DNA of 53,837 nucleotides, taken from NCBI RefSeq assembly GCF_000272105.2, contig NZ_AJZD02000278.1, positions 1 to 53,837 of the forward strand, written 5' to 3'. The stretch comes from Vibrio splendidus 12E03 (GTDB lineage: Bacteria > Pseudomonadota > Gammaproteobacteria > Enterobacterales > Vibrionaceae). The position numbers and the translations under genes were made by a program. The notes under the pieces are model-generated. The model had not been told where the DNA came from. It saw only the letters and a program-made list of their open reading frames with translations, and ran no database searches. Below, piece by piece: positions 17,812 through 26,608 of this stretch (its first letter is position 1; each line of letters starts with the position of its first letter).

Positions 17812-18549
17812 TTACAGCAAGACTCGACCTGCACTGAATATCGCAATCACGATGAGCAGGGCAATGGTGACTGGTTTGAACTTCGCTCCGCCAAATCTCT
17901 CGAACAGTTTAGAACCGACATAGCCGCCAAACATGCTACTTGGTAGGAGTGCTAGAGTAAGCCAAACCACATCACGGTCGACTAACCCCGCGATAGATGC
18001 CGATACAAACGCACTGGAATCTGCCAACACAAAGAACGCAATCAGGCCTGCTCTGGCAATGTGGGGTGCGACTGGGCTTGCCAATGCATGCGTGCCAATC
18101 GGAGGCCCTGACATTGAAGCCGCGCCGTTCATTACACCCGCAAGGCTGCCCAGAATATAGGGAGCAAATCTAGGTTCACTTTTGTACTGGAACCCTTTGT
18201 AGATCATAAGTGCAGACGCAAAAATGAAGGCACTAATGATCAAAATTATTGTATCTTGGCTAACAGACTTGAGCAGAAGTAAGCCGACCGGAGTGAAGGC
18301 TAGACAAGGGATAAACACCTTTGAAACCCAGCGCCAGTTTACGTGTTTTCGAACCTTCGGTAGCAATTGGATATTGCCCAATAGGTCGATAAGCATGAAA
18401 ACAGGAACCAGTTCGATAACGGGTACGAATAACGCACTCAACGGCAATGCCACTAAAGTGAAACCGAAACCTGAGAAGCCACGAACGATAGCGGCAAAAA
18501 TGAAGATTGCACCCAAAATTGGGAAAGTTGGACTAAAAATGAGATCCAT
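17812..18549 (-). CDS. TSUP-family membrane permease (TauE/SafE-like)
   Basis: 245 residues, about eight membrane helices, with the repeated family pattern: FSGFGFTLVALPL near the N-terminus and NGAASMSGPPIG in the middle. TSUP proteins export or import sulfite, sulfoacetate and other organosulfur or organic anions. It is monocistronic and converges on the L,D-transpeptidase gene with 42 bp between stops. No neighbour tells the substrate. Confidence 0.85.
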   Translation of the reverse strand: MDLIFSPTFPILGAIFIFAAIVRGFSGFGFTLVALPLSALFVPVIELVPVFMLIDLLGNIQLLPKVRKHVNWRWVSKVFIPCLAFTPVGLLLLKSVSQDTIILIISAFIFASALMIYKGFQYKSEPRFAPYILGSLAGVMNGAASMSGPPIGTHALASPVAPHIARAGLIAFFVLADSSAFVSASIAGLVDRDVVWLTLALLPSSMFGGYVGSKLFERFGGAKFKPVTIALLIVIAIFSAGRVLL

Positions 18550-18708
18550 AAATTAAGTAACCAATAAAGCTGCCTAAATAGTGCGAGCTAATGAAACCAA
18601 GTGAGCAGCGGAATGTACTCCTACTCACTTGTGTTTGCTACTTAATTTTAAGGTTTATCGAGGTAAATTCTCCCGTCTTAAACGTTTACTACTTTGGTAT
18701 TTGTTTGG

Positions 18709-19428
18709 TCAATTTTTCGCGCTAAATCTATCTGGAAAATCAGTGAATATCGCATCGACGGTGGATAGGAATTTGAACTTAGACGGATCATTGACGGTGT
18801 AGCACCATGTTTGAATCTTTGCTTCGGCAAGCGTATCAAGATCATCCTGATTGACGTTTTCGTAATTCATATGACAACTGAACGCTTTCACCTGATCAAT
18901 AAGCAAAAGATCGTCTTGAGAGAGCTGCTCTGTGATCGCACCAACGCGGAATCTTGGTAAGTGGCGAGCCATTTCTGCAACAACTTCATGGCTGAAACTT
19001 GAAAGCAGCACTCTATCGGTGTCTATGTTTGAGCGGATCAGCTCGCTGTGTAGAAGATCAACGACATGAGGAGCTTGGTGTCGGCTATCGACTTTTATCT
19101 CTAGGTTAACGCTGAGGTTATGTTCTTCAACAAGTTCAAGTAACTCGCTAAGTGTGAGTATTCTTTCTCCTTCGAATTGTTCTGACTTCCAGCTACCAAA
19201 ATCAAGCTGACGCAGCTCTGCCAATGTGTGTTCATCAACACGGCCCTTGCCATCACTACAGCGCTCGAGAGTGTGGTCGTGGCAAACGACAAGCTCATCA
19301 TCCTGAGTTTGCTGAATATCGACTTCAATCCATTTCAAGCCAAGTTTAGCGGCTTGTTCAATACTTGCTTTGGTGTTTTCTGGGTGAGTACCCGCTACAC
19401 CACGGTGACCTACGATGATAGATGACAT
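18709..19428 (-). CDS. Cytosolic glycerophosphodiester phosphodiesterase
   Basis: 239 residues from the ATG at 19428, which follows GAAGGA 7 bases upstream; an upstream start at 19452 adds eight residues without a binding site. It is a full GDPD with His8-Arg9 (GHRG), PENT, Glu35 and Asp37 (IEVD), His50 (CHDHTLERCSDG) and LEIK. With no signal peptide it resembles the UgpQ type, which turns glycerophosphodiesters into sn-glycerol 3-phosphate and an alcohol. It differs clearly from the exported GDPD-like protein at the left edge. Confidence 0.92.
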   Translation of the reverse strand: MSSIIVGHRGVAGTHPENTKASIEQAAKLGLKWIEVDIQQTQDDELVVCHDHTLERCSDGKGRVDEHTLAELRQLDFGSWKSEQFEGERILTLSELLELVEEHNLSVNLEIKVDSRHQAPHVVDLLHSELIRSNIDTDRVLLSSFSHEVVAEMARHLPRFRVGAITEQLSQDDLLLIDQVKAFSCHMNYENVNQDDLDTLAEAKIQTWCYTVNDPSKFKFLSTVDAIFTDFPDRFSAKN

Positions 19429-19582
19429 AATTAATCCTTCTTGAATGCGCATCGTAAATATTTATTAAATATCAGTTTTCCCGAATACGCCAGAGTAATT
19501 GCTGGGCAAGAGTCTCTACACAGGATTCGGCTCATAAAAGTGATATTTTCCTCTTAGTACTTTCCTAGCAGTTCTAAGTGGA

Positions 19583-19607
19583 AAAGCCTCTCGAGCGGAG
19601 AGGCTTT
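19583..19607 (-). terminator. Terminator after the 2-oxoglutarate oxygenase gene
   Basis: AAAGCCTCTC pairs with GAGAGGCTTT around a short loop, 33 bp after the end of the oxygenase gene on the minus strand. The T tract there is short (TTTTCC). Confidence 0.65.
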
Positions 19608-19639
19608 GGATGAGATGAGGCTTTGACCCGAACCTCGCT

Positions 19640-20242
19640 TTAGTGAGCGATATCGAGTTGGTTGTCCTTCACACCGTTGATACGGAACCAACCTGCGATA
19701 CTGAATCGTTCTGTGTTGGTTGGCAGAACTTCGTGTGGGAACTGCTCTGATAAGAACACAAACAAACGGCCAGACTTTGGCGGAATGGTTGCGATGTGAT
19801 TATCTTGTAGATCGTAAACCACAAGCTCACCAGCGTCTTCTTCTGTCCACTCGTCATTCATGTAGAACACGGTAGTCAGGCGGCGGTTCTCATTGCCCTT
19901 GAAGCAGTCTAAGTGCTTCTGGTAGAAGTCGCCTTTTTCGTATTTAGCAAAATGCGCTTCGTACTCGAACAGACCCAAAAAGAACGCTTGGTTTGCCGCT
20001 AAACGAATTTGTTCCATTTTGTCTAGAAACAGAGATGCTGGCTGACCCATATCGCGGCGCACCCATTGAATCTTGTCGCTACGGATGGTCGACTCTCGGG
20101 TTACTTCATCGTTACGGCCAATCCTAGCCTTTTTCCAGTTCTCTGGAATGCAATCCCTCAATGCCACCACTTCTTCTTGAGTTAAGAAGTCATCCCAAAC
20201 GAAATAACCTTGGGTAGAAAGAGCATCGATTAATTGGTTCAT
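19640..20242 (-). CDS. 2-oxoglutarate/Fe(II)-dependent oxygenase
   Basis: 200 residues from the ATG at 20242; a GTG three codons upstream is the alternative. The double-stranded beta-helix ligands are all visible: His110 and Asp112 in YQKHLDCFKG, distal His170 in QFPHEVLP, and Arg179 in TERFSIAGWFR for 2-oxoglutarate. The family hydroxylates proteins or small molecules with O2 and 2-oxoglutarate; this one looks like the prolyl-4-hydroxylase-like group found widely in gamma-proteobacteria. The substrate is unknown. It is monocistronic. Confidence 0.9.
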   Translation of the reverse strand: MNQLIDALSTQGYFVWDDFLTQEEVVALRDCIPENWKKARIGRNDEVTRESTIRSDKIQWVRRDMGQPASLFLDKMEQIRLAANQAFFLGLFEYEAHFAKYEKGDFYQKHLDCFKGNENRRLTTVFYMNDEWTEEDAGELVVYDLQDNHIATIPPKSGRLFVFLSEQFPHEVLPTNTERFSIAGWFRINGVKDNQLDIAH

Positions 20243-20460
20243 GTATAGCACTCAGACAATAAATTAGAGGCGCATGTATAGTCCTAATAACTCAGGTCAA
20301 CAAATCACATGTTTTGTCGTTACGATAAATGGTGCTGGAGGCTTGAATCACAAGGCCTATAGAGCAAGGTTTACGGCAATGCGGGCATTCGATAATGCTG
20401 AAAATATCGGATGAAATTGATCCTCATTTTTGTAATGTGTCTTCATTGTTCTGAGTTTAA

Positions 20461-20492
20461 TTGGATTTGAGTAATATTGGATTTGAGTAATT
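20461..20492. repeat. Two tandem copies of a 16-bp unit
   Basis: TTGGATTTGAGTAATA is followed directly by TTGGATTTGAGTAATT. It lies in the 386-bp AT-rich spacer (20243-20628) between the oxygenase gene and the divergent MBL gene. It could be a slippage duplication or paired binding sites. I see no gene in this spacer. Confidence 0.7.
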
Positions 20493-20628
20493 TAGTGGAT
20501 ACAAATGGAAATCTAGATTCGAGCTTTCTATCTGGTTTTAGATTGTTGTTTTTAACAAAATGATCACAATTGAAGGTGAGTTTGCTATTGTGTAGGTCTG
20601 ACCAGTTGTTTTATCACAAGGAGCGGTT

Positions 20629-21417
20629 TTGCAGCTGCATACCATCAAAGGCTATATCCAAGACATGTATCTCGTAGAGTATCCCGATAGGTTGCTGCTA
20701 CTTGATGGTGCGTGCCGTGCGGATATACCCCATCTTAGGGATTTCATTGAAGATGAGCTTGGCCGTGAATTCGGCGACCTACACACTGTGGTTGTTACAC
20801 ACATGCACCCCGATCATGCAGGGGCAGCGCATACGCTCAGAAAGCTCACTAATTGTCATTTGGTGGCAGCAAACCGAGATAAGGATTGGTACCACGGCCT
20901 CGATGGCATATTGATGCATTTGACCGATCTGGCATTGGCTCGGTGGATGGCGAATCGATTGGGCAAGCCCAAAGCAAACCTGTGGTATTCAAGAAAGTTG
21001 AAGCCGGACTACAAGCTTTCAGATGGGGATAGCATTCCGGGGTTTGATGATTGGTTGGTTCTAGAAACGCCGGGCCATACCGACCGTGATCTCTCTGTCT
21101 ATTGCCCATCACACAGCGTTGCTTATGTGGCCGACTTGATGGTCGAGGTCAAAAAGAAGCTGATTCCGCCTTTCCCAATTTTTCATCCCAATAAGTATCG
21201 AGCGTCAGTATCACGTATTTATGACATGCAGCTCGATACCTTGCTGGTGGCGCATGGTGGGCAAGTCGATTTCAGTCAGAAGGCTTTTGAACATCTGTTG
21301 ATGAGTGCACCAAGAAGGCCTGTTACTCATTGGCGAGTGACGAAAATCAAAACCAAGAAATTACTGTTATCGATTTGGCGATTTGGTTTTCAATCTCATA
21401 GTAAATCGAAGAAATAG
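20629..21417 (+). CDS. Metallo-beta-lactamase-fold hydrolase
   Basis: 262 residues from a TTG start with AAGGAG six bases upstream, which decides the start. The zinc-binding motif HMHPDHAG gives His58, His60, Asp62 and His63; further ligands are His in ETPGHTDRD and Asp in AYVADLMVE. The C-terminus is basic (KIKTKKLL and KSKK). The fold serves many hydrolases (glyoxalase II, lactonases, nucleases); I cannot assign the substrate. It is followed by a strong terminator. Confidence 0.88.
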   Translation: MQLHTIKGYIQDMYLVEYPDRLLLLDGACRADIPHLRDFIEDELGREFGDLHTVVVTHMHPDHAGAAHTLRKLTNCHLVAANRDKDWYHGLDGILMHLTDLALARWMANRLGKPKANLWYSRKLKPDYKLSDGDSIPGFDDWLVLETPGHTDRDLSVYCPSHSVAYVADLMVEVKKKLIPPFPIFHPNKYRASVSRIYDMQLDTLLVAHGGQVDFSQKAFEHLLMSAPRRPVTHWRVTKIKTKKLLLSIWRFGFQSHSKSKK

Positions 21418-21481
21418 ATCAGAAGTCTGAATGCAAAGTCGTGTATTCAGAGCTGAAAGTAGAAATAGAAAAATAGATAGC

Positions 21482-21511
21482 AATAAGGCCAGTCATGAGA
21501 CTGGCCTTATT
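21482..21511. terminator. Bidirectional terminator between the MBL gene and rimB
   Basis: A perfect 13-bp stem, AATAAGGCCAGTC/GACTGGCCTTATT, with the tetraloop ATGA. It lies between the converging genes. Confidence 0.85.
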
Positions 21512-21547
21512 TAGTTATAACCTGTGGAGCGGTTACGATGACTCGGA

Positions 21548-21976
21548 CTAGTGAGTCAGCAGGAATTCACCCGCTGGATCAACAATCACTTTGTCACTCA
21601 TGCCTTGACGACCAAGCAGCATCATATAAGTCATATCTTGACGGTTGCTTAGCGTAATATCGATAGGCCATTCCTGACCGCCGATTTTTAGCATGGTTTC
21701 AATCACACAACGGTGTTCAACTTCGCCGTTCGATGATTTGATTCTTTTACTTGTTTTCAGCTTTGCTTTGCAGCGCACTGTCTCTTCTAGGTGGTAAACG
21801 TCTGGGTGAAGATCGAATTCAACGAAGTTCTCACCGTCTGTTTTTACACATAGTAGATTGTCTACGTGTAGAGAAGAGGTTTTAGCCCCTGTATCAACAC
21901 GTGTATGTAGTCCAGTTATCCCTAACTCTGGTAAGCAAAGTGCTTCTGTATTCCCTATGATCATTTTATTGTTCAT
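21548..21976 (-). CDS. rimB: RimB-like retropepsin-type protease (PF05618 family)
   Basis: 142 residues from the ATG at 21976, which follows GGAA by 7 bases; the ATG at 21991 lacks a binding site. The retropepsin-like active-site motif is VDTGAKTSSLHV near residue 28, followed by the conserved strand TLSNRQDMTYMMLLGRQGM. The family was once annotated as ATP-dependent zinc protease. Members next to rimK trim or recycle poly-glutamate tails put on ribosomal protein S6. It starts 33 bp after the rimK stop on the same strand, so the pair forms an operon. Confidence 0.85.
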   Translation of the reverse strand: MNNKMIIGNTEALCLPELGITGLHTRVDTGAKTSSLHVDNLLCVKTDGENFVEFDLHPDVYHLEETVRCKAKLKTSKRIKSSNGEVEHRCVIETMLKIGGQEWPIDITLSNRQDMTYMMLLGRQGMSDKVIVDPAGEFLLTH

Positions 21977-22008
21977 GTCATTTCCAATCATGAGTTAACG
22001 GCGTTAAA

Positions 22009-22914
22009 TCAGCCTTTGCCACGAGTACGGTTAGCGTTTGGTTTTGCATTTTTTTCGATGAATTCGAAAATCATGTCTGCTACATCTTTACCTGTCGCTT
22101 TCTCAATACCTTCTAGGCCAGGAGAAGAGTTAACTTCCATTACAACAGGGCCATTCTTAGATTGTAGAATATCAACACCACATAGGTTTAAACCCATGAT
22201 TTTCGCAGCATTGATTGCTGTAGCGCGCTCTTCTTTGGTTAGTTTAACCAGTTGAGCTGTACCGCCACGGTGCAGGTTAGAGCGGAATTCACCCTCACCA
22301 GCTTGACGCTTCATCGCTGCAATTACTTTGTTGCCAACAACAAAACAACGGATGTCTGCGCCATTTGCTTCTTCAATGAACTCTTGAACCAAGATGTTCG
22401 CTTTTAGGCCCATGAATGCTTCGATAACGCTTTCTGCTGCTTTGTTTGTTTCAGCTAGAACCACGCCGATACCTTGAGTACCTTCAAGAAGCTTGATAAC
22501 CAGTGGCGCGCCACCTACGTTTTTGATCAAGTCTTGAATCTTATCTGGGCGGCTAGCGAAACCTGTTTTTGGTAAGCCAATGCCTTTGCGAGACAACAGT
22601 TGTAGTGAGCGCAGTTTGTCGCGAGAACGACTGATTGCAACTGACTCATTGATACAAAAAGTGCCCATCATTTCGAATTGGCGAACAACCGCAGTTCCGT
22701 AAAAGGTAATGGAAGCGCCAATACGTGGAATAACAGCATCGTATTGAGGTAGCTCTTCACCCATGTAGCGAATCTTCGGATTGTTACTCGCGATATCTAT
22801 ATCACAGTGCAGCGTGTCGATAACATCGACCTGGTGACCACGTGCTTCTCCAGCCGCTTTTAAGCGAGAAGTAGAGTATAGATTTTCGTTGCGAGAAAGA
22901 ATTGCGATACGCAT
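22009..22914 (-). CDS. rimK: Ribosomal protein S6--L-glutamate ligase
   Basis: 301 residues, the usual RimK length. It begins [18 protein letters not shown]. The ATP-grasp domain contains [54 protein letters not shown] and the metal-binding [14 protein letters not shown] near residue 260. It adds glutamates to the C-terminus of S6 using ATP. The start is preceded by AAGGAAA. rimB follows in the same transcript. Confidence 0.95.
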   Translation of the reverse strand: MRIAILSRNENLYSTSRLKAAGEARGHQVDVIDTLHCDIDIASNNPKIRYMGEELPQYDAVIPRIGASITFYGTAVVRQFEMMGTFCINESVAISRSRDKLRSLQLLSRKGIGLPKTGFASRPDKIQDLIKNVGGAPLVIKLLEGTQGIGVVLAETNKAAESVIEAFMGLKANILVQEFIEEANGADIRCFVVGNKVIAAMKRQAGEGEFRSNLHRGGTAQLVKLTKEERATAINAAKIMGLNLCGVDILQSKNGPVVMEVNSSPGLEGIEKATGKDVADMIFEFIEKNAKPNANRTRGKG

Positions 22915-23128
22915 GGCGTTTCCTTAGTTAATACCTGATTGGTAACTGCAAATAAATTAGTTGTTAGCTGAGCTTTCAGTTTTTCTGAGGCTCCTTGCTT
23001 GCTTCGGGGCGAACCTTAAGGCTTTTCGTTTAACTAAGAAAACGAATTAAATTTGTCGAGTCGACAACAGAAATTTATCGAATGCGTGAGCGATTGGTAC
23101 AACTGGGTTGGGAGGGGATTTGGAATGG
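22915..23128. other. Intergenic spacer upstream of rimK
   Basis: This stretch between the rimK start and the end of the candidate small RNA holds no gene I can support. It should contain the rimK promoter on the minus strand. Confidence 0.6.
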
Positions 23129-23385
23129 AAAAGCGAGTTGAGACCTAACTCATATTGGGGGTAGGAGCCTATTAGGTTGTGCTCAACTCGCGTTAACTCG
23201 GTGCTTAAAAGTGTACTAATAACGCCAGTTACATAGCTCTATAAGTGTTCGTAGTGCTTCTCTTTCGAGCTTGCTACAGGTGCTTTTTAGCTTATTAAGA
23301 TAGTATTTTCTCATGATGATTACTTCTCTTGTATTAGGCTTTGGTGGGAACTCAAAGTTCCTTGCTGACCCATTAATTATGTCCA
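23129..23385 (-). ncRNA. sgrS: Candidate SgrS-like small RNA with embedded peptide, divergent from sgrR
   Basis: The minus strand opposite sgrR has the layout of the enterobacterial SgrS locus. A possible promoter (TTATTA, 16 bp, CATAAT near 23375-23402) is followed by a small 5' hairpin (GGAACT/AGTTCC, 23349-23363). Then comes a 32-codon reading frame, then a long 3' hairpin ending in TTTT. The 3' stem pairs GCGAGTTGAG (23133-23142) plus ACCTAA (23143-23148) with TTAGGT (23172-23177) and CTCAACTCGC (23182-23191). Its 23-base loop exposes CUCCUACCCCC in the RNA, able to pair with a Shine-Dalgarno region. SgrS represses ptsG during sugar-phosphate stress in enterics. Both RNA ends are estimates; the terminal U tract is short. 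Confidence 0.58.
23216..23314 (-). CDS. sgrT: SgrT-like 32-residue peptide
   Basis: The frame runs from the ATG at 23314 to TAG at 23218-23216, with AAGAGAAG about 10 bases upstream. The peptide starts MRKYY and ends LRTLIELCNWRY. E. coli SgrT, as I remember it, starts MRQFY and contains LTMLEGLMQW. Both thus share MR-(K/Q)-aromatic-Y at the start and the spacing Leu-x2-Leu-x2-Leu-x2-Trp near the end; SgrT is longer (43 residues). SgrT blocks the glucose permease EIICB(Glc) at the membrane. The position inside an sRNA-like transcript divergent from an sgrR gene is the second line of support. The similarity is short, so chance is not excluded. Confidence 0.6.
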   Translation of the reverse strand: MRKYYLNKLKSTCSKLEREALRTLIELCNWRY

Positions 23386-23388
23386 TTT

Positions 23389-23435
23389 AACAGGAAGTAA
23401 TAAACAGGCGGTTTTTTTGTAAGTTGTTCCTGTTT
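23389..23435. promoter_or_regulatory. Candidate SgrR operator: inverted AACAGGAA repeat plus a third half-site
   Basis: AACAGGAA (23389-23396) is matched by inverted TTCCTGTT (23427-23434), and a further AACAGG lies at 23403-23408. The set sits between the divergent sgrR and sRNA starts, the place where SgrR binds in E. coli. That SgrR binds this motif is inference. Confidence 0.45.
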
Positions 23436-23516
23436 TTGTCTTTTATCGTCACTTAAAGACAAATGTGTTTTATAATCGGCTTTATGAGGAAGGGTTGTTT
23501 CTAAAAGGTTCATTAT

Positions 23517-25301
23517 TTGTCTGATCTAAACATGATGCGTTACTACACTCGGCTGGATTCGTTCGAGCCTAACCTCTCACATTCGGTTACCTTAACTGAG
23601 GTCGCAGATAAGCTGTTCACCAGCTTGCGCCATGCACGAACTTTGTTAGGCAAGATGCATCAGGCTGAATGGGTGGTGTGGGAGCCAAAAGTCGGCAGGA
23701 ATCAACGTTCTAACCTGACATTGCGCTATAGCAATCAAGAATTGACTCAACATGTTGCTAGTAAACTGATAGAGCAGGGCAAATACGAAAAAGCACTCTC
23801 AATTCTAGACAATGACCGCGCTGTATTTGGCTCTCTCCTCCAAGAAACCTCTGGCGCGACGATGCGTGAAGGGCTGCTGCACGTTCAATTAACCTATAAA
23901 CGTAAGTTCGAAGATCTGTTCCCGCATCATATTCATCGTAGTAGTGAGCGATTTTTGATCAGGCAAGTGTTCAGTTGTTTAGTGACTTGTAATGGCAAAG
24001 GCGAGTTGAAGCCTGAACTGGCGCATCACTGGCAATATGATGCTGAAAAGCTCGTTTGGACTTTCTATCTGCGCCCGGGGCTTACTTTCCATGACGGACA
24101 GCCTGTGGATGCTAAGCAATTAGTTTCGATGTTTTCTGCGTTGCAAACCTTACCTTTCTATCAGACAGAGCTCGCCCATGTCGCTTCAGTTTACAGTGAG
24201 CAGCCATTGAGGATCAGCTTTCAACTCACCAAAGCAGATACCGGCTTTGCTGGTTTACTTGCTGGCGTTAAATATGCGATTCAACCCGCAGCGCAAGTCA
24301 CCCGTGAACCGTCTCCATTAAGTTCTGTGTCCCATGCTGTTATTGGTACCGGTCCATTTAAAGTGGTTGAGACCAACAATGAACGAATCAAACTCGCCGC
24401 ATTTGAACACTATTATGGTTGCCGCTCGTTAACCGATGAGGTGACCATCTGGCAGTTTGAGGAATCAATGACGGGCACTGCTCGTTTCGATGATAGCCAA
24501 ATGCACGTATCGCCTTATGAAGATTCTTCTTGCTTCCATCAGTTAGGGAAAAGCGATGCGGAACTTGTTTCAGCAGACACCGACGGCCTTCGTAGCCGAG
24601 TCGAGGATGGGTGTCTGTTTATCCTATTCAATCAGAACTCAGCGGCTAGCCCACTAAATAATGAGCAGCGCAAATACCTTTCAGAACTGACCAACCCACA
24701 AGCGATTTTGTCTCAGCTGGAACACAATAAGGGTTTGTTTAGTGTCTCTTTAGCTCAAAATATACTGCCAAGTTGGCAGAAATTGTATCGAACGCCTTCG
24801 AAAGAAGCACAACTGCCGAAAAAGATGAGCATTGCGGTTTACGACTATTATGCGTTGTATCGATGTGCGATTTGCGTATCCGACATACTCAAACGATATG
24901 GCGTGGAAGTTGAGGTGAACACCTACAGTTTTCGAGAGTTGGCGCAGCTCTCTCAAAGTAGCGAGTTAAAGGAGGACTTGGTGTTGTGTAACTTGAACCT
25001 CGATGACAATGCCCCGTCTTCGCTGTTCTCGTGGATGATGAACGATCCTGTTTTGCACTCTGCTTTAGGTGAGATGAACAGCGACTGGCTCAAGCAGCGC
25101 TTGGATAGTCATAAAGCATCGGTTGAACTGCCTAATTACTTGGCAGAGCTAGAACCCATCGCGTCTACTCTGATCTCAGATTATTGGTTAGTACCCATGT
25201 TCCATCACTTACAGACCGTTCGTTTCCAAGGGATTCTGAAAAACGTTGCCATCACCAACTGGGGATGGCCAGATTTCAAGAATGTATGGTCTGCTGATTA
25301 A
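23517..25301 (+). CDS. sgrR: SgrR-family transcriptional regulator (HTH plus solute-binding domain)
   Basis: 594 residues from the TTG at 23517, with AAAAGG about 9 bases upstream; an ATG at 23532 is possible but has no binding site. The N-terminal winged helix (about 15-75; VTLTEVADKLFTSLRHARTL, then EWVVWEPKVGRNQRSNLTLR) matches the SgrR DNA-binding domain. Residues 160-590 are an oligopeptide-type periplasmic-binding-protein fold used as cytoplasmic sensor (LVWTFYLRPGLTFHDGQPV, GTGPFKV). In E. coli (551 residues) SgrR activates sgrS under glucose-phosphate stress. The divergent small RNA candidate supports the same job here. The usual setA neighbour is absent. Confidence 0.85.
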   Translation: MSDLNMMRYYTRLDSFEPNLSHSVTLTEVADKLFTSLRHARTLLGKMHQAEWVVWEPKVGRNQRSNLTLRYSNQELTQHVASKLIEQGKYEKALSILDNDRAVFGSLLQETSGATMREGLLHVQLTYKRKFEDLFPHHIHRSSERFLIRQVFSCLVTCNGKGELKPELAHHWQYDAEKLVWTFYLRPGLTFHDGQPVDAKQLVSMFSALQTLPFYQTELAHVASVYSEQPLRISFQLTKADTGFAGLLAGVKYAIQPAAQVTREPSPLSSVSHAVIGTGPFKVVETNNERIKLAAFEHYYGCRSLTDEVTIWQFEESMTGTARFDDSQMHVSPYEDSSCFHQLGKSDAELVSADTDGLRSRVEDGCLFILFNQNSAASPLNNEQRKYLSELTNPQAILSQLEHNKGLFSVSLAQNILPSWQKLYRTPSKEAQLPKKMSIAVYDYYALYRCAICVSDILKRYGVEVEVNTYSFRELAQLSQSSELKEDLVLCNLNLDDNAPSSLFSWMMNDPVLHSALGEMNSDWLKQRLDSHKASVELPNYLAELEPIASTLISDYWLVPMFHHLQTVRFQGILKNVAITNWGWPDFKNVWSAD

Positions 25302-25482
25302 CCTTTCTTACTAGCTAAATAACTAAGTTAACTCGTTGCCAAAGTTGGTTTTTCCAAAATCGACTTTGGCACGCTCACGTCTAGATAAATTTAAAGTTAC
25401 ACTCTGTGGTTTACTTTTTGGTTTTGGCATGTAAACTAGTCGGTGTAGTTTATGTGTTGGGTCTATCCCAACCGATGAAGAG

Positions 25483-26550
25483 ATGCCAATGAAAAAATAT
25501 CTATTACCGATTTTAGGAGTACTTGCCGTGGTCGCTATCGTAAGCCCAGGTTCACAATCAAACGACAATCTAGATAAGCTTCCGAAGAAGTTTGTTAACA
25601 GTGAGTTGGAATACAAATCGGGTATGTCTGATATTTTTTCAATCTTGAAAGCTTACGTGACTGTGGAAAGGAATGAGCCGGTACCGCGTTCTGCATTGCC
25701 TCTGATACCGATGACAGCCGAGCAGCTGATCGAAGAACAAGACGATGTCGCTTATCGCTTGGGTCACTCAAGCGTGATGATGAAGCTGGATGGCAAGCTA
25801 GTGATGACTGATCCTGTGTTCAGTGATCGCGCATCGCCAGTACAATGGATGGGGCCAAAGCGCTTCCATCCAACACCAATCTCATTACAAGAACTGCCTG
25901 ATATTGATGTGGTAGTGATCAGCCACGATCACTACGACCATTTAGACAAAGGTGCCGTAAAGGTATTAGCAGACAAAGTAGGGACATTTTTGGTGCCACT
26001 CAGAGTCGGTGCTCTACTAGAAAAGTGGGGCGTGGATAAAGCAAAGATCATTGAGTTGAACTGGTGGGGGTCGGCAACCGTTGCTGATATCGAGTTCACT
26101 TTGACGCCGACACAACATTTTTCTGGGCGTGGCATACTTGATCGTGACCAAACACTGTGGGGGAGTTGGGTCATTAACGCTTCAGATAAGAAAGTCTTCT
26201 TTAGCGGTGACTCTGGTTACTTCAACGGCTTTAAAGAGATTGGTGAGCGTTTCGGACCGTTTGATTTAACCATGGTTGAAACGGGCGCGTATAACTCACT
26301 TTGGGCGGATATTCATATGTTCCCAGAGCAAAGCGTTCAAGCGCACATTGACCTTCAGGGTAAGGTGATGATGCCAATCCACAACAGCACGTTTGACCTT
26401 TCTATGCACGATTGGCAAGACCCAATGGAGCAAGCACTGACGATAAGCAAAGAGCGAGACGTGCAAATGGTGAGCCCTGTGATGGGTGAACGCCTAGTGA
26501 TCGCAGAGCCAGTACCTGTTCAAGCATGGTGGAAACTAGCATCTAATTAA
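25483..26550 (+). CDS. MBL-fold hydrolase of the NAPE-PLD/UlaG-like group, membrane-anchored or exported
   Basis: 355 residues with an N-terminal hydrophobic helix (YLLPILGVLAVVAIVS, residues 5-20), so the enzyme faces the periplasm. The order of motifs is that of NAPE-phospholipase-D-like metallohydrolases: LGHSSVMMKLDGKLVMTDPV, then zinc ligands in ISHDHYDHLD, QHFSGRG, SGDSGYF and a C-terminal MPIHNSTFDL. The family cleaves phosphodiesters or phospholipid-like substrates; bacterial members are poorly known. It is preceded by a 181-bp spacer and followed by a strong terminator, so it is a single unit. Confidence 0.85.
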   Translation: MPMKKYLLPILGVLAVVAIVSPGSQSNDNLDKLPKKFVNSELEYKSGMSDIFSILKAYVTVERNEPVPRSALPLIPMTAEQLIEEQDDVAYRLGHSSVMMKLDGKLVMTDPVFSDRASPVQWMGPKRFHPTPISLQELPDIDVVVISHDHYDHLDKGAVKVLADKVGTFLVPLRVGALLEKWGVDKAKIIELNWWGSATVADIEFTLTPTQHFSGRGILDRDQTLWGSWVINASDKKVFFSGDSGYFNGFKEIGERFGPFDLTMVETGAYNSLWADIHMFPEQSVQAHIDLQGKVMMPIHNSTFDLSMHDWQDPMEQALTISKERDVQMVSPVMGERLVIAEPVPVQAWWKLASN

Positions 26551-26608
26551 AACGGTCATCTAAGTTAGAGGTAGCCATACCGCTAATCTATATCAAATCA
26601 GCTCATAC

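Noticed and set aside
18599..18630. 7-bp inverted repeat AAGTGAG/CTCACTT downstream of the cytosolic GDPD gene
   Set aside because: Short stem, 18-base loop and no T run; could easily occur by chance.
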